Origin: Symbiodinium natans | Taxonomy: Eukaryota > Sar > Dinophyceae > Suessiales > Symbiodiniaceae | Length of the DNA stretch: 23,169 nt | Assembly (NCBI GenBank): GCA_905221605.1 | Contig: CAJNDS010001325.1 | Span: 1 to 23,169 of the forward strand | Direction: 5' to 3' | In this document: piece after piece, positions 1 to 8,114 of the stretch | How positions within the stretch are numbered: the first letter of the stretch is position 1 | Layout of the letters: every line of letters starts with the position of its first letter | The notes under the pieces: model-generated | What the model was told of the DNA's origin: nothing | What the model saw: only the letters and a program-made list of their open reading frames with translations | The model's database searches: none | Position numbers and translations under genes: made by a program

Positions 1-777
1 ACTTGCAAATGAGTTTGTAGTGTTGCAATCCTTCAGTCGCATCAAAAAGAATTGTAGCATCGCGGTCACGTCTAGATGCTGGACTGGTTCATCGTTTGCA
101 TCAGAATCTTAACATAAGGCCTCAAAACCCTAACCCGGCGGTTGCTCAAAATTAGGGTCCACTTTAGGGAATGTAGGGCATTTATTTTTCTCGTAGGACT
201 CGTAGCTGTTCGTATTACCTAAACCCTTGAACCTGAAACCCTGAGTTGAGGCAAGTTTAAGAAGTCAGGTTCGCATGAAGGTCGCTTCACATCAAGATGA
301 GGCTGAATTTTCAGGCTGAATCCATGTGAACCCTGGATAGAGGGCATGGAATCCGAATACCCTAAGCTCACTTCCACCGGGTCGCCATCTACAAGTACGG
401 TAATTCCCTAAACCCCTGAAACCACAACCCTTATTGGACCCCACACCCTATCCTCAGTGAAAATTAGGGACAGACACTGGCGCCGGCGCCCAGGTATGGT
501 GCCAAGGCTCCGCAGACCTCTTTTGGCCTTTGTCCTCTCTTTGTCCACAGACACTCGGTCGGCATGCAGACCGGGTTTAGTGTTTGGGGTTTAGGGTGTT
601 CAGAAATCAAGGAAGCCTAGTAATGAGTAGTAGCAAATCAACACTTTGGACGACTGCCCCACAAGCTAGGCTACCGCATACTCACCCTGGCTGTCACGCT
701 GTATACAAGCTTTTAGAATACGAGCGCAGAGGTGGATACATAGTTACTTTCATTTCCACACTCGTACACACGCACAC

Positions 778-819
<42 letters not shown>

Positions 820-912
820 ACATAGCAATAAGGATTGTGTTCGTGCAGCCTTTGCTACAAGAAAGCCCTGATTCCCATTACGACAAGTGAACTCAATACC
901 TTAACTAAGTAA
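1..912. other. Gene-free stretch with scattered telomere-like heptamers
   Basis: I see no coding segment I can support here. The stretch carries isolated CCCTAAA/TTTAGGG-like words (for example near 126, 409 and 584) and a CA microsatellite. A short reading frame on the plus strand across 584-871 is mostly the translated CA repeat and is not a gene. Confidence 0.5.
764..823. repeat. (CA)n microsatellite
   Basis: Nearly uninterrupted CA dinucleotides with a few CCCA and TACA interruptions. Confidence 0.9.
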
Positions 913-983
913 GCCTAAACCCTCAACCCTAAACCCTCAACCCTACACTGCCCTACACCCTAAACCCTCAACCCTAAACCCTG
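913..983. repeat. Interstitial telomere-like array, CCCTAAA orientation
   Basis: Alternating CCCTAAA and the variant CCCTCAA, with a short break (CACTGCCCTACA) in the middle. The regular alternation of canonical and variant units suggests a higher-order unit of two heptamers. Confidence 0.85.
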
Positions 984-1110
984 AGCTCTTAACGTTAAAC
1001 AGTCGGACTCACTGCCGAGGACATGCGGCTGTGATGGCCCTGATGTGCCCTTTGCCAACTTCTGTCCCGACAGTTGCACACCCGCTGGTGAGGGTTGATG
1101 TTGTTGCACA

Positions 1111-1150
1111 GTTTAGGGTTTAGGGTTTAGGGTTTAGGGTTTAGGGTTCC
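1111..1150. repeat. Interstitial telomere-like array, TTTAGGG orientation
   Basis: About five perfect TTTAGGG units, in the opposite orientation to the array about 130 bp upstream. Confidence 0.9.
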
Positions 1151-1560
1151 CTATAGGAGCCTCTCGATGTAGGATCTGTAAAACATGTGCAACCGCAGCC
1201 TCAATCAGAATACGCCGCAATCCAACATGTTTGGGACAGGTACTTTGGGCTAGAATACGCAAACATACGAGCTGCGCAAAGCTGCGCACTTACGGCGTGA
1301 CCTCCTACAGTGCCCCCTTAAAGCTTGGTAAGAGCAAAGCCTGTGCAATTGAAGGGTCTGTCTAACAGAGAAAAGTATCCAACAGAAATTGAATAACCTA
1401 GCTAGCACGAAAAGCTTATCTAAACAGAAAAGCCTAATCTAAACAGAGAGACGCTATCTACCAAAAGATACCATTTCTAAGCAAAGAACCCTATTTGACA
1501 GAAGATGCGGCAAGATGTTGAAGAGAAGCAGGCTGGCACCTAGTAGTTGTATCGTCGTCG

Positions 1561-1627
1561 TCGTAGAAATTGCTGCAGCAGCAGCAACAGCAGCAGCATA
1601 GCAGTAGTAACAGCAGCGGTAGCAGTA
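1561..1627. repeat. Trinucleotide (CAG/GTA/CGT) microsatellite
   Basis: Imperfect CAG, CAA, TAG and GTA triplets, preceded by a GTC run. Reading frames through it on the minus strand are translated repeat (Ala/Tyr/Cys-rich) and are not counted as genes. Confidence 0.8.
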
Positions 1628-2031
1628 AATGGTACTAGTAGAAGTTCTCAGGAATGAGTATTGAGGCTGCCGGCATGCATTTGCCTCCCAAATGGGAGCG
1701 CTGATTTTCTTTGGCGATCGTCCCCCGCACAGCCGCAAAGACACAAGCGTCGCAGGACCAATTCATGATATTCATGCCTTAGAAAAGAATGTCAAGGGAA
1801 TATCATGGTTGATCATTTTTCCCGCATTTCCCTCCAGTTTTTAAGTGCTTCTGCCTCATACAATGTAACACTTGATTGCTCAATATTTCATTCCGAAGGA
1901 TGAAATCATGGTTCCTCAATCTGATCCCTTACCTTCGTTTAGGTGATTTTTCCGCCATTGATGGCGGAGCTCTGAGACCCCCAAATCCCAAACACCCAAA
2001 CTCTACAACCCTAAGAGCCAGAAACCCGAAG

Positions 2032-2095
2032 GGGTTTAGGGTTTAGGGTTTAGGGTTTAGGGTTTAGGGTCTAGGGTCTAGGGTTTAGGGTTTAG
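2032..2095. repeat. Interstitial telomere-like array, TTTAGGG orientation
   Basis: About nine units, two of them changed to TCTAGGG. Confidence 0.9.
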
Positions 2096-2210
2096 ACCAC
2101 CGTCGCGATAGTTTCGTAAGGCAGGACCTTGGGACCTTAGTCCCAAACACCCTGTTCTTTCTGGCAGAGGGTTTATAGGGAATCTGTCTCCGCCTTGCTG
2201 ACGCAAGACC

Positions 2211-2253
2211 TTAAACCCTAAAACCCTAAACCCGACACCCTAAACCCTAAACC
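2211..2253. repeat. Interstitial telomere-like array, CCCTAAA orientation
   Basis: Degenerate units including CCCGACA; opposite in orientation to the array about 120 bp upstream. Confidence 0.8.
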
Positions 2254-2322
2254 TATCATGAAAAGGGCTTCCATGAGCTCGGGATCCCGGAGGATGTTCC
2301 AATGAACGATGACTCAAGATTC

Positions 2323-2380
2323 ACTCTGTGGATACACCCTAGGTTTAGGGTTTAGGTTGATTTACTCTGTGGATACACCC
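2323..2380. repeat. 17-bp direct duplication flanking a short telomere-like insert
   Basis: The 17-mer ACTCTGTGGATACACCC occurs at 2323-2339 and again at 2364-2380. The 24 bp between them are two to three TTTAGGG-like units. This looks like insertion of telomere-like DNA with duplication of the flanking target. Confidence 0.8.
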
Positions 2381-4793
2381 GAAACCGCAAAATGAAGCCC
2401 CAAACCTCAAGCCCGAAACCATGAAAACCTTTAAGAACAAGAAAAAGCAGGTGAGGTGAGGTGAGGTGAGGATCGACCGAGGCACGAGCCTGGCCTAACA
2501 AAAGGGCGGCCCCTCCGGCACAAGGCTTAAGAGGCCAGCCCCAACAACACACGACACGACAACCACAAAACAAAAAGGAACAGCAACGCGAAACGAACGA
2601 GACAACGCAACGCTTTGCGGACCTCCATGGCGAGCTAATTTGCCCTCGCCCTGACCACCCAAAGGCTCACGTCCTTTACCGCTTCTACCTGCGCGAGCAT
2701 CTCGATGAGGACCCTGTGAAGCTGCAGCAGAAAAACGAGGCGAAACCACGCGGGTAGAGGCCGGATGAACCAGGCGTCGACGGTGCTGGAGGGGGGCTTG
2801 ATCCCGGCTCGCACTCAATAACCACTGATTCACTTCGCGACCTTACTTGGCTGACATTTCCTTCCCAATCCATGAGTCTTGAGTTGTACACCACGTGCTT
2901 CCCAATATCCAGCTTCTCTGCCTTGTGATGTTGTCCTCGAGTCTGCGCCCACGCAGCATACCAACGCGAGCACCGCTCACACCGCTACCGCGTAGCGTAC
3001 GCACTGCGAGCACCGCCCGCACTTCTACCACGCCGCCCACGGTCGTCACGTAAACACGGCTCCGGCACCGCCGGTGTCTGCGGCCAGAGCGAAAGCGTCG
3101 GCGCCCGGGGTAGACCCTACCCCCGCCTTGCTCACGTCTCCCATCCCATCCCAAACTGCCACCATCCGTCTGTGCAACTGCCGGGTCCGCATCGCCCTGC
3201 TGCCAAAAAGTAGGCTCCGAGCTCCGAAACATAGTTGAATTCGAAAAGGGGCCCCACGGCCTGTTATTTCCAAGTATCGCAGAAAAAGTGAATCCTCTCC
3301 AGAAATAGACCTCCAGATGCTCAAAGACTGCAACGACCCCCAACCCACGATTGAGTTGCACCCAAAGTCCAAGGAATGCACACATAACATCATACACCGA
3401 GGCACTGTCGCACTAGCGCCACAGAGGGGGGAAGAAGGGGGTGCTCATCGAACCCTCAACCTGAGGATCTTAGTGCCGCCCCGGAGGTCCACCCAACTTC
3501 CAACTCCAGCCCCTCCGCAAGCCAGCGCTAGTCTCCGGGGATTTGCGGTGTGGGGGAAGTTTTTTCGCGTTTCGTTTTGAAGCTTTCGGAGGTTGGACAC
3601 ATCTTGTCGTTTTGACGGTCCTTGTTCTGTCACTGAACTACGGTACGGTGTTCCGAGTTTCGTTGTGCAAATACCAGCAAACACCGCGAACACCGATGAC
3701 TACAACAAACCAATTCAAGCGCCCTTGCTACCCTCGCCCTCACACCCGCTCGCTTTGTGAGTCTACATGCAGGCTGATCTAGCTGACATAGCGCACTGGA
3801 AGTTTTGCATTGGGATGGTCGAGATGTGGGATTCGCATGAAGAGTGCTTTGGAGAGCCCACATTGCTAGCAGGTCATGCGCAAGACGGCCACAGCCTCTT
3901 AAATAATGCGCTGCCGCAGAAGGAACTCGGACTTCTTGGGTTAGGTATGCACAGGCTCTGTGAGGCCTTCTTTTGAATGAGCTTGTGTAGTGTTTTCGCA
4001 TTTGGATTTCGCACATTTTGCACGGGACTGCGCAAGTTTCATCTATCGCATGTCCCGTTAGGGCACGCTTTACATGTCAACACAAAGGAACCGTCTTGTG
4101 CATCTGCTACTATTCTGCCGGGTGTCCGGTTTCCCCTGCGCCCAGAGCAGCATGACAACAAGAACCCAACCCAAGGGCCCAGGGGTCAAAGGAACTTCTG
4201 ACCGAGAGTCCAGAAGGTATATGGCCAGATCCAGCTACCGAGGAGACATTCCTCGGCAAACATCGCAGCAGTCGTCAGCGAGGATAACCGTGCAATGTAC
4301 CGTGCAATCTAGGGCTTGAAATGGTGTGGGCTCCGTCTGATCCCTAGGTCCTAGGATCCGATCACATTCAATCCGCTTCCTTTTGCATCTTGGTTGACAT
4401 AAGCTCAAGTCGGATCCCACATGGCTCTCCTAGAAGGGTTTGTCGCAGGACGCTTCGGCCCCATATGCCTCCCCCTGTTCACCTTCAAACGCCCAATGGC
4501 CCAAAACATTCAACGGCAAAGCCGTAGACTAGAAAAACTCACCGTCAAGACCCGCAACGTGTCTTGTTTGAGGGGCGACAGTGGCTTCACACCTCTTCCA
4601 ACAGATTTCTGTCAATAAAACCTATTTTTGCGCATATTAACCTGGAACACGTTAAGCATCCGGGAGCCTACGCAACACGAAGCCGCGGTAAGCAAGGGTC
4701 AGGTGAGATTCACGATAGCCGCGCCTCCTGTTCTGCCTTTCTGGCCCGCCTGGGATTCCAAGGCATGAGAAGGCTCCTCATGAAATCAGTGGA
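2381..4793. other. Gene-free or unresolved stretch
   Basis: Four GTGAG units lie at 2451-2470. The part from 2500 to 3500 is GC-rich and gives several overlapping open frames on the minus strand (for example within 2843-3405), but none has a recognisable domain and they overlap each other in different frames. I do not call any of them genes. No telomere-like array occurs in this stretch, which sets it apart from the rest of the window. Confidence 0.4.
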
Positions 4794-5600
4794 TCAATCA
4801 TGGTCAATCCCTCCTCGTGCCTTCTGAAGCAATGGCAGGGCTGCCATAGAGAGCCGCATGCAGCTCATGAAGTTGCTGTTGAAGATCTTCTCGAACTCCT
4901 CATCCCCGAACTCCTCCGCCCTCTTGCGAATGTTGATTCCACAGTTGTTCACCAAAACATCCAGCTCAGACCAAGGCAGTTGGTCCACCAAGGCCGCAAC
5001 ACCTGCTTGGGTGGAGAGATCGGCAGGGATGGCCTGGCAGTGCTCACTTCGGGGCATCTGCCGCTGTGCGGCTGCAAGCTCCTCTGTCCCCCGCGCGCAG
5101 ATCACAACATCCGCGCCCAGTGACAGCATCAGCCGCGCGGTGGCCAGGCCGATGCCGCGCGAGCCGCCCGTCACCACCACCTTCGGGTCACTTTGTTGAG
5201 AAGGGGGCAAAGTGGCGGGCAATATGTAATTTGGGGATGAGTTTGGAATAGTTGCTGGCGAGCTCAGTGCCTTGGTGCCCTGCAGCTCCACACCCGAGCT
5301 GAGCCTGTCGGGCTCAGCGTAACGGGCAATGCTCCGCCTGGCACCTGCAGCAAGGGCCAATGTGACCGGAGCCCAAAGCCACGGTCGTGGCTCTTGCAGG
5401 GAGGTCTCTCGAGTGTGTCCGACTCTGCAAGGACCCTGCACTTTGGCAAGGGGTTGCACAGCAATCAAAGGGCTGCCACAGCTTGCGGGGAACATCATGG
5501 ACGAGCCTTCAGTCGACTTACGTGACCTAAACACTATGGCGAACCTCCTAGAAACCGCGACCATAAAGACCACCGCCGTGCTGGGCATCCTGAGAATCAT
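4794..5600 (-). CDS. Short-chain dehydrogenase/reductase (tropinone-reductase-like), exon or truncated gene
   Basis: This encodes the N-terminal half of a classical NAD(P)H-dependent SDR. From the ATG at 5600 (268 codons), residues 144-151 are the cofactor motif TGGSRGIG, about 192-195 the adenine-binding region ADLS, 218-221 the NNAG equivalent (NNCG), and 243 the conserved Asn before helix alpha-5. The reading frame ends at ARGGIDHD, just where an SDR should run into the strand before the catalytic Ser and the YxxxK pair; neither is found downstream in frame. Either an intron begins near 4805-4820 or the gene is truncated. The first ~138 residues are not SDR. They hold hydrophobic patches at about 7-24 and 75-85, which could be a targeting leader or read-through of an upstream intron. 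The fold assignment is firm; the substrate is unknown, and tropinone reductase is only the nearest family I recall. Confidence 0.6.
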   Translation of the reverse strand: MILRMPSTAVVFMVAVSRRFAIVFRSRKSTEGSSMMFPASCGSPLIAVQPLAKVQGPCRVGHTRETSLQEPRPWLWAPVTLALAAGARRSIARYAEPDRLSSGVELQGTKALSSPATIPNSSPNYILPATLPPSQQSDPKVVVTGGSRGIGLATARLMLSLGADVVICARGTEELAAAQRQMPRSEHCQAIPADLSTQAGVAALVDQLPWSELDVLVNNCGINIRKRAEEFGDEEFEKIFNSNFMSCMRLSMAALPLLQKARGGIDHD

Positions 5601-6115
5601 GTCAATTTTATACTCTTATAGTCATCCTTGTTCTGCGCTGCAATTATTCTGCTGAGCACCGGATCGGGCGAGAGGCAAGCAGCAAGCAGGCCGAAACAAG
5701 TAAGCAAAGAAGCCTCACCACAGCTCATTCCTGGTTGCACCCAGCAGTACACAAACCCATCAAGAATCAACGTCCGCCAAGGTAACGCAGCACTCGTGCG
5801 GGTCAAGACCTGCTTCGGTATTGACGGCGCTGGCCGTATTATTGCTCCGTGAAGCTGTTCTTGTGCAATGCATGAACCTATGCAGCTATTTTCTGCAAAG
5901 CCAACATTTTCTTCGTTTCCTGCGGCGTGAAACATCCTTTCCGGCACTTTCTGGTACCGGCTCCCGGGAGCTAAGCGAGGTTTTCCGCTCGCATATAGCT
6001 GGGCAAACCACGCTGTGGATCCAGACGACGCTCGGTCTACAGGTTCGACAGGCCACTCATTCACTAAGTTGTCCAATTCAAGCTCTTTGCTTTGGGTTTG
6101 AGGGGCCTTGGGCAT
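5597..6115 (-). CDS. Unrecognised reading frame upstream of the SDR
   Basis: The frame is open for 172 codons from the ATG at 6115 and ends just upstream of the SDR frame on the same strand. I recognise no domain. The first ~80 residues (starting MPKAPQTQSKELELDN) have a normal soluble composition. The last ~60 are Cys/Leu/Trp-rich and look like translated non-coding DNA. It could be an upstream exon of the SDR gene or chance; the length and position are the only support. Confidence 0.2.
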   Translation of the reverse strand: MPKAPQTQSKELELDNLVNEWPVEPVDRASSGSTAWFAQLYASGKPRLAPGSRYQKVPERMFHAAGNEENVGFAENSCIGSCIAQEQLHGAIIRPAPSIPKQVLTRTSAALPWRTLILDGFVYCWVQPGMSCGEASLLTCFGLLAACLSPDPVLSRIIAAQNKDDYKSIKLT

Positions 6116-6963
6116 GAAGCCCGAAGACAAGAGGCTCCGGGCTTCTTCCAGATCTGCACTTTAGGAGGCCTTTGAAAAACCCATGAGTTTTCTACACGAA
6201 GCATCACGGCATCAACCCTGACCACATGTTGCCCCGCAAAACCGTGTAATTCTTATAGCGGCCATACGCACACTAGTGGACAGAGATGGGCAGTAAGCTT
6301 AAGTACAAGGGCTAAGGGTCGGTCATGGGGAACCGAAATGGATCATTGACGTTCGGCTCTGAACCTAAAATGATGGCAACCTCTGAACAGAAAATGATGG
6401 CTAGTTTGAGGCCTATACAGCCTGCAAAACCTGACCGAACAACTCGCCATCAGCGTCAGATGCCCCAACCTTCAAACTGAAATCTCCTGGACAATGCCTT
6501 CAAATTCGGTGGCAGTAACTTACAGGACTTACTGGTTCTTCGTCATTCTTCGCGCGCGCGCTCTAGGGGTACTTCGCCCTGTCAAAGGCGAAACAGGGAT
6601 TGCTGCAGCCATGGCTGCCAGAATACCCTGCAAACAGCCCATGAAAAAAAGAATGGCGCTAGTTCAACTTGTGACTTCTGTTTTTTTCTGAGAACCGGTA
6701 GGTCAGTGGCACTGGAAATTTGGCTGCACTGCGCCCTCAGTCGAAGCCGGCAGTGGCGCGCCCGCCAAACTTTTTTTCAGGTCGTCGAGGCCCCACTATT
6801 TGGCCGGCTCGAGGACACTGGAACTTCCCGTGCTTTTTCACAGGGGGCACCTCGAAAAAGCAACAAAGGCTCCAAGTATTGCTTTGAGCCCCTATGCGGG
6901 GAAAAATGCACAAGCATAATCCAAGTACTGCTAGATCGCGGCCCTGCTTGGCCATGGAAGCTG
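6116..6963. other. Gene-free stretch
   Basis: I see no domain-bearing reading frame and no repeat structure apart from short poly-A and poly-T tracts. Confidence 0.4.
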
Positions 6964-7070
6964 CCCTAAACCCTAAACCCTAAACCCTAAACCCTAAACC
7001 CTAAACCCTAAACCCTAAACTCTAAACTCTAAACCCTAAACCCTAAACCCTAAACCCTAAACCCTAAACT
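6964..7070. repeat. Interstitial telomere-like array, CCCTAAA orientation
   Basis: About 15 units, nearly all perfect, with two CTCTAAA variants in the middle. It lies just outside the left end of the 10.5-kb element. Confidence 0.95.
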
Positions 7071-7155
7071 AGACAGCAAGGCACTGGCAAGTCTCTCGAG
7101 CAGACGAAGTTGTGTGTATTTCTGGCGGTTTATTATTCTTCTTATTATTATTCTT

Positions 7156-7173
7156 AATGTTGGACCTGCTTTA
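7156..7173 (+). repeat. Left terminal inverted repeat core
   Basis: An 18-bp match (one mismatch) to the reverse complement of 17624-17641. Confidence 0.5.
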
Positions 7174-7180
7174 TTAGGGG

Positions 7181-7300
7181 GGGTCGCTTTAAAGTCAATT
7201 TGGCGGAATTATTCAGGACCCCCTCACTGTTTGAGGGGTCCGCTTTAAAGTCAAACCGAACCCGAAACCCGGCAATTTTTTTTAAGGATTTGGGGCTTGC
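7181..7300. repeat. Left subterminal repeats and hairpin, diverged 248-bp family
   Basis: GGGTCGCTTTAAAGTCAA (7181-7198) recurs as GGGTCCGCTTTAAAGTCAA (7236-7254). Between them, from about 7216, a hairpin has arms reading GGACCCC(C)TCA and TGAGGGGTCC. The segments GGGTCCGCTTTAAAGTCAA and CCCGAAACCCGGCAATTTT resemble parts of the 248-bp tandem repeat at 11988-12988, so this end looks like a decayed copy of that family. Confidence 0.5.
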
Positions 7301-7424
7301 TGTAAACTAAGTTAAAACATTCAATCCTCAATACCAGACCTCCAAATGCAAAACCCTCAGCCCTGCAGAAGCTCAGTATTCTTCTCAACCTGAGTCTCTC
7401 AAGCTTTTCAAAAAGAGGGCCCGT

Positions 7425-7511
7425 GCTGCCTCAGGCTGCAAGTTGATGACTGAGTTATCCCTAAACCCGAACTCTTGGACTTCTGGACGTCCTAAGTTGC
7501 CTGAGGCAGCA
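7425..7511. repeat. Inverted repeat, 11-bp arms
   Basis: GCTGCCTCAGG near 7426-7436 and CCTGAGGCAGC near 7500-7510 could pair across a loop of about 63 bp. Both arms contain CTNAG. It lies downstream of the transposase stop codon and could act at the RNA level in the 3' UTR. Confidence 0.5.
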
Positions 7512-7534
7512 GTCGTGGCCGGCCCTAGAGGGGG

Positions 7535-7740
7535 GATGTCCCTGAGCCTGGATTTGCTCAGGTTTCTTTGGCTGGGCAAGCTTCACTACCCTTCTGAGCC
7601 TCAATCGGCTGAGGCCTGTTGGCTTGAGTATCTCTTTGAGATACTGGGGGATGTTCCTGAGCCTGGATTTGCTCAGGTTTCTTTGGCACCGGAAGCCTCA
7701 CTACCCTTCTCAGCCTGAATTGGCTCAGGCTTGTCACTAC
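7535..7740. repeat. 115-bp tandem duplication with small hairpins
   Basis: The segment from GATGTCCCTGAGCCTGGATT (7535) recurs at 7650, giving a 115-bp period with the second copy partial. Each copy contains CCTGAG...CTCAGG arms around an 8-10 bp loop. It also has a second hairpin whose stem is GCCTCA/TGAGGC in copy 1 and GCCTGA/TCAGGC in copy 2, a paired change. It lies in the putative 3' UTR of the transposase. Confidence 0.75.
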
Positions 7741-7742
7741 CC

Positions 7743-8114
7743 TTAGTGCTCTAAGGCCAGAATCTTGGCTGTGGCTTCTTTGCTGAGATGCTTCCAGGTG
7801 AACCTGAAGAGGTTCTTGTCGAGGGATTCCTTAGCAGCCACAGCAGCCTTGCTGGTCGAAGTCTTGGCTGTGTCTAAGGCGTGCTGAGCTTTGGCTACCC
7901 TCTTCTCTGCTTCCTCTCTCTCTGCCTCAGTCTTCTTGTAGGCCTTGTCGATCTCAGCGATCCTCAGCTTCTGCTCCTTCTCAAGATGTGGCTTCATCTT
8001 GAGAAGCCTCTCCTTCCAAGTCTTAGCCAGAAGCCCAGGCCAAACCCTCAGCCATTCTCCTCGGGCCTGCCTCACTTCCTGCTCCATCCAGGCTAAGACA
8101 TAGAACCCGCAGGC
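7743..8114 (-). CDS. C-terminal part of the transposase fusion: Cys box of Ulp1/C48 protease plus coiled coil
   Basis: This frame continues the large transposase frame after a single-base break near 8115-8121. Its first residues, ACGFYVLAWMEQEVR, match the catalytic-Cys box of Ulp1-type (C48) proteases (consensus (D)CGxFV), with the Cys codon at 8109-8111. The matching His and Asp boxes are at the end of the preceding frame. It continues for about 110 residues as a charged Lys/Glu/Ala-rich stretch likely to form a coiled coil (from LLKMKPHLEKEQ onward) and stops at 7743. There is an ATG at 8087, but I do not think it is a start because homology-like sequence continues upstream of it. Confidence 0.6.
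   Translation of the reverse strand, partial: ACGFYVLAWMEQEVRQARGEWLRVWPGLLAKTWKERLLKMKPHLEKEQKLRIAEIDKAYKKTEAEREEAEKRVAKAQHALDTAKTSTSKAAVAAKESLDKNLFRFTWKHLSKEATAKILALEH

Noticed and set aside
2495-3405. Several overlapping minus-strand frames (up to 184 codons)
   Set aside because: GC-rich sequence keeps more than one frame open at once; no motif, start context or exon boundary supports one over another.
7700-7740. Dinoflagellate spliced-leader-like word (TTGGCTCAGG)
   Set aside because: Only the last few bases resemble the spliced leader (TTTTGGCTCAAG); the rest does not match and it lies in a CTNAG-rich repeat.
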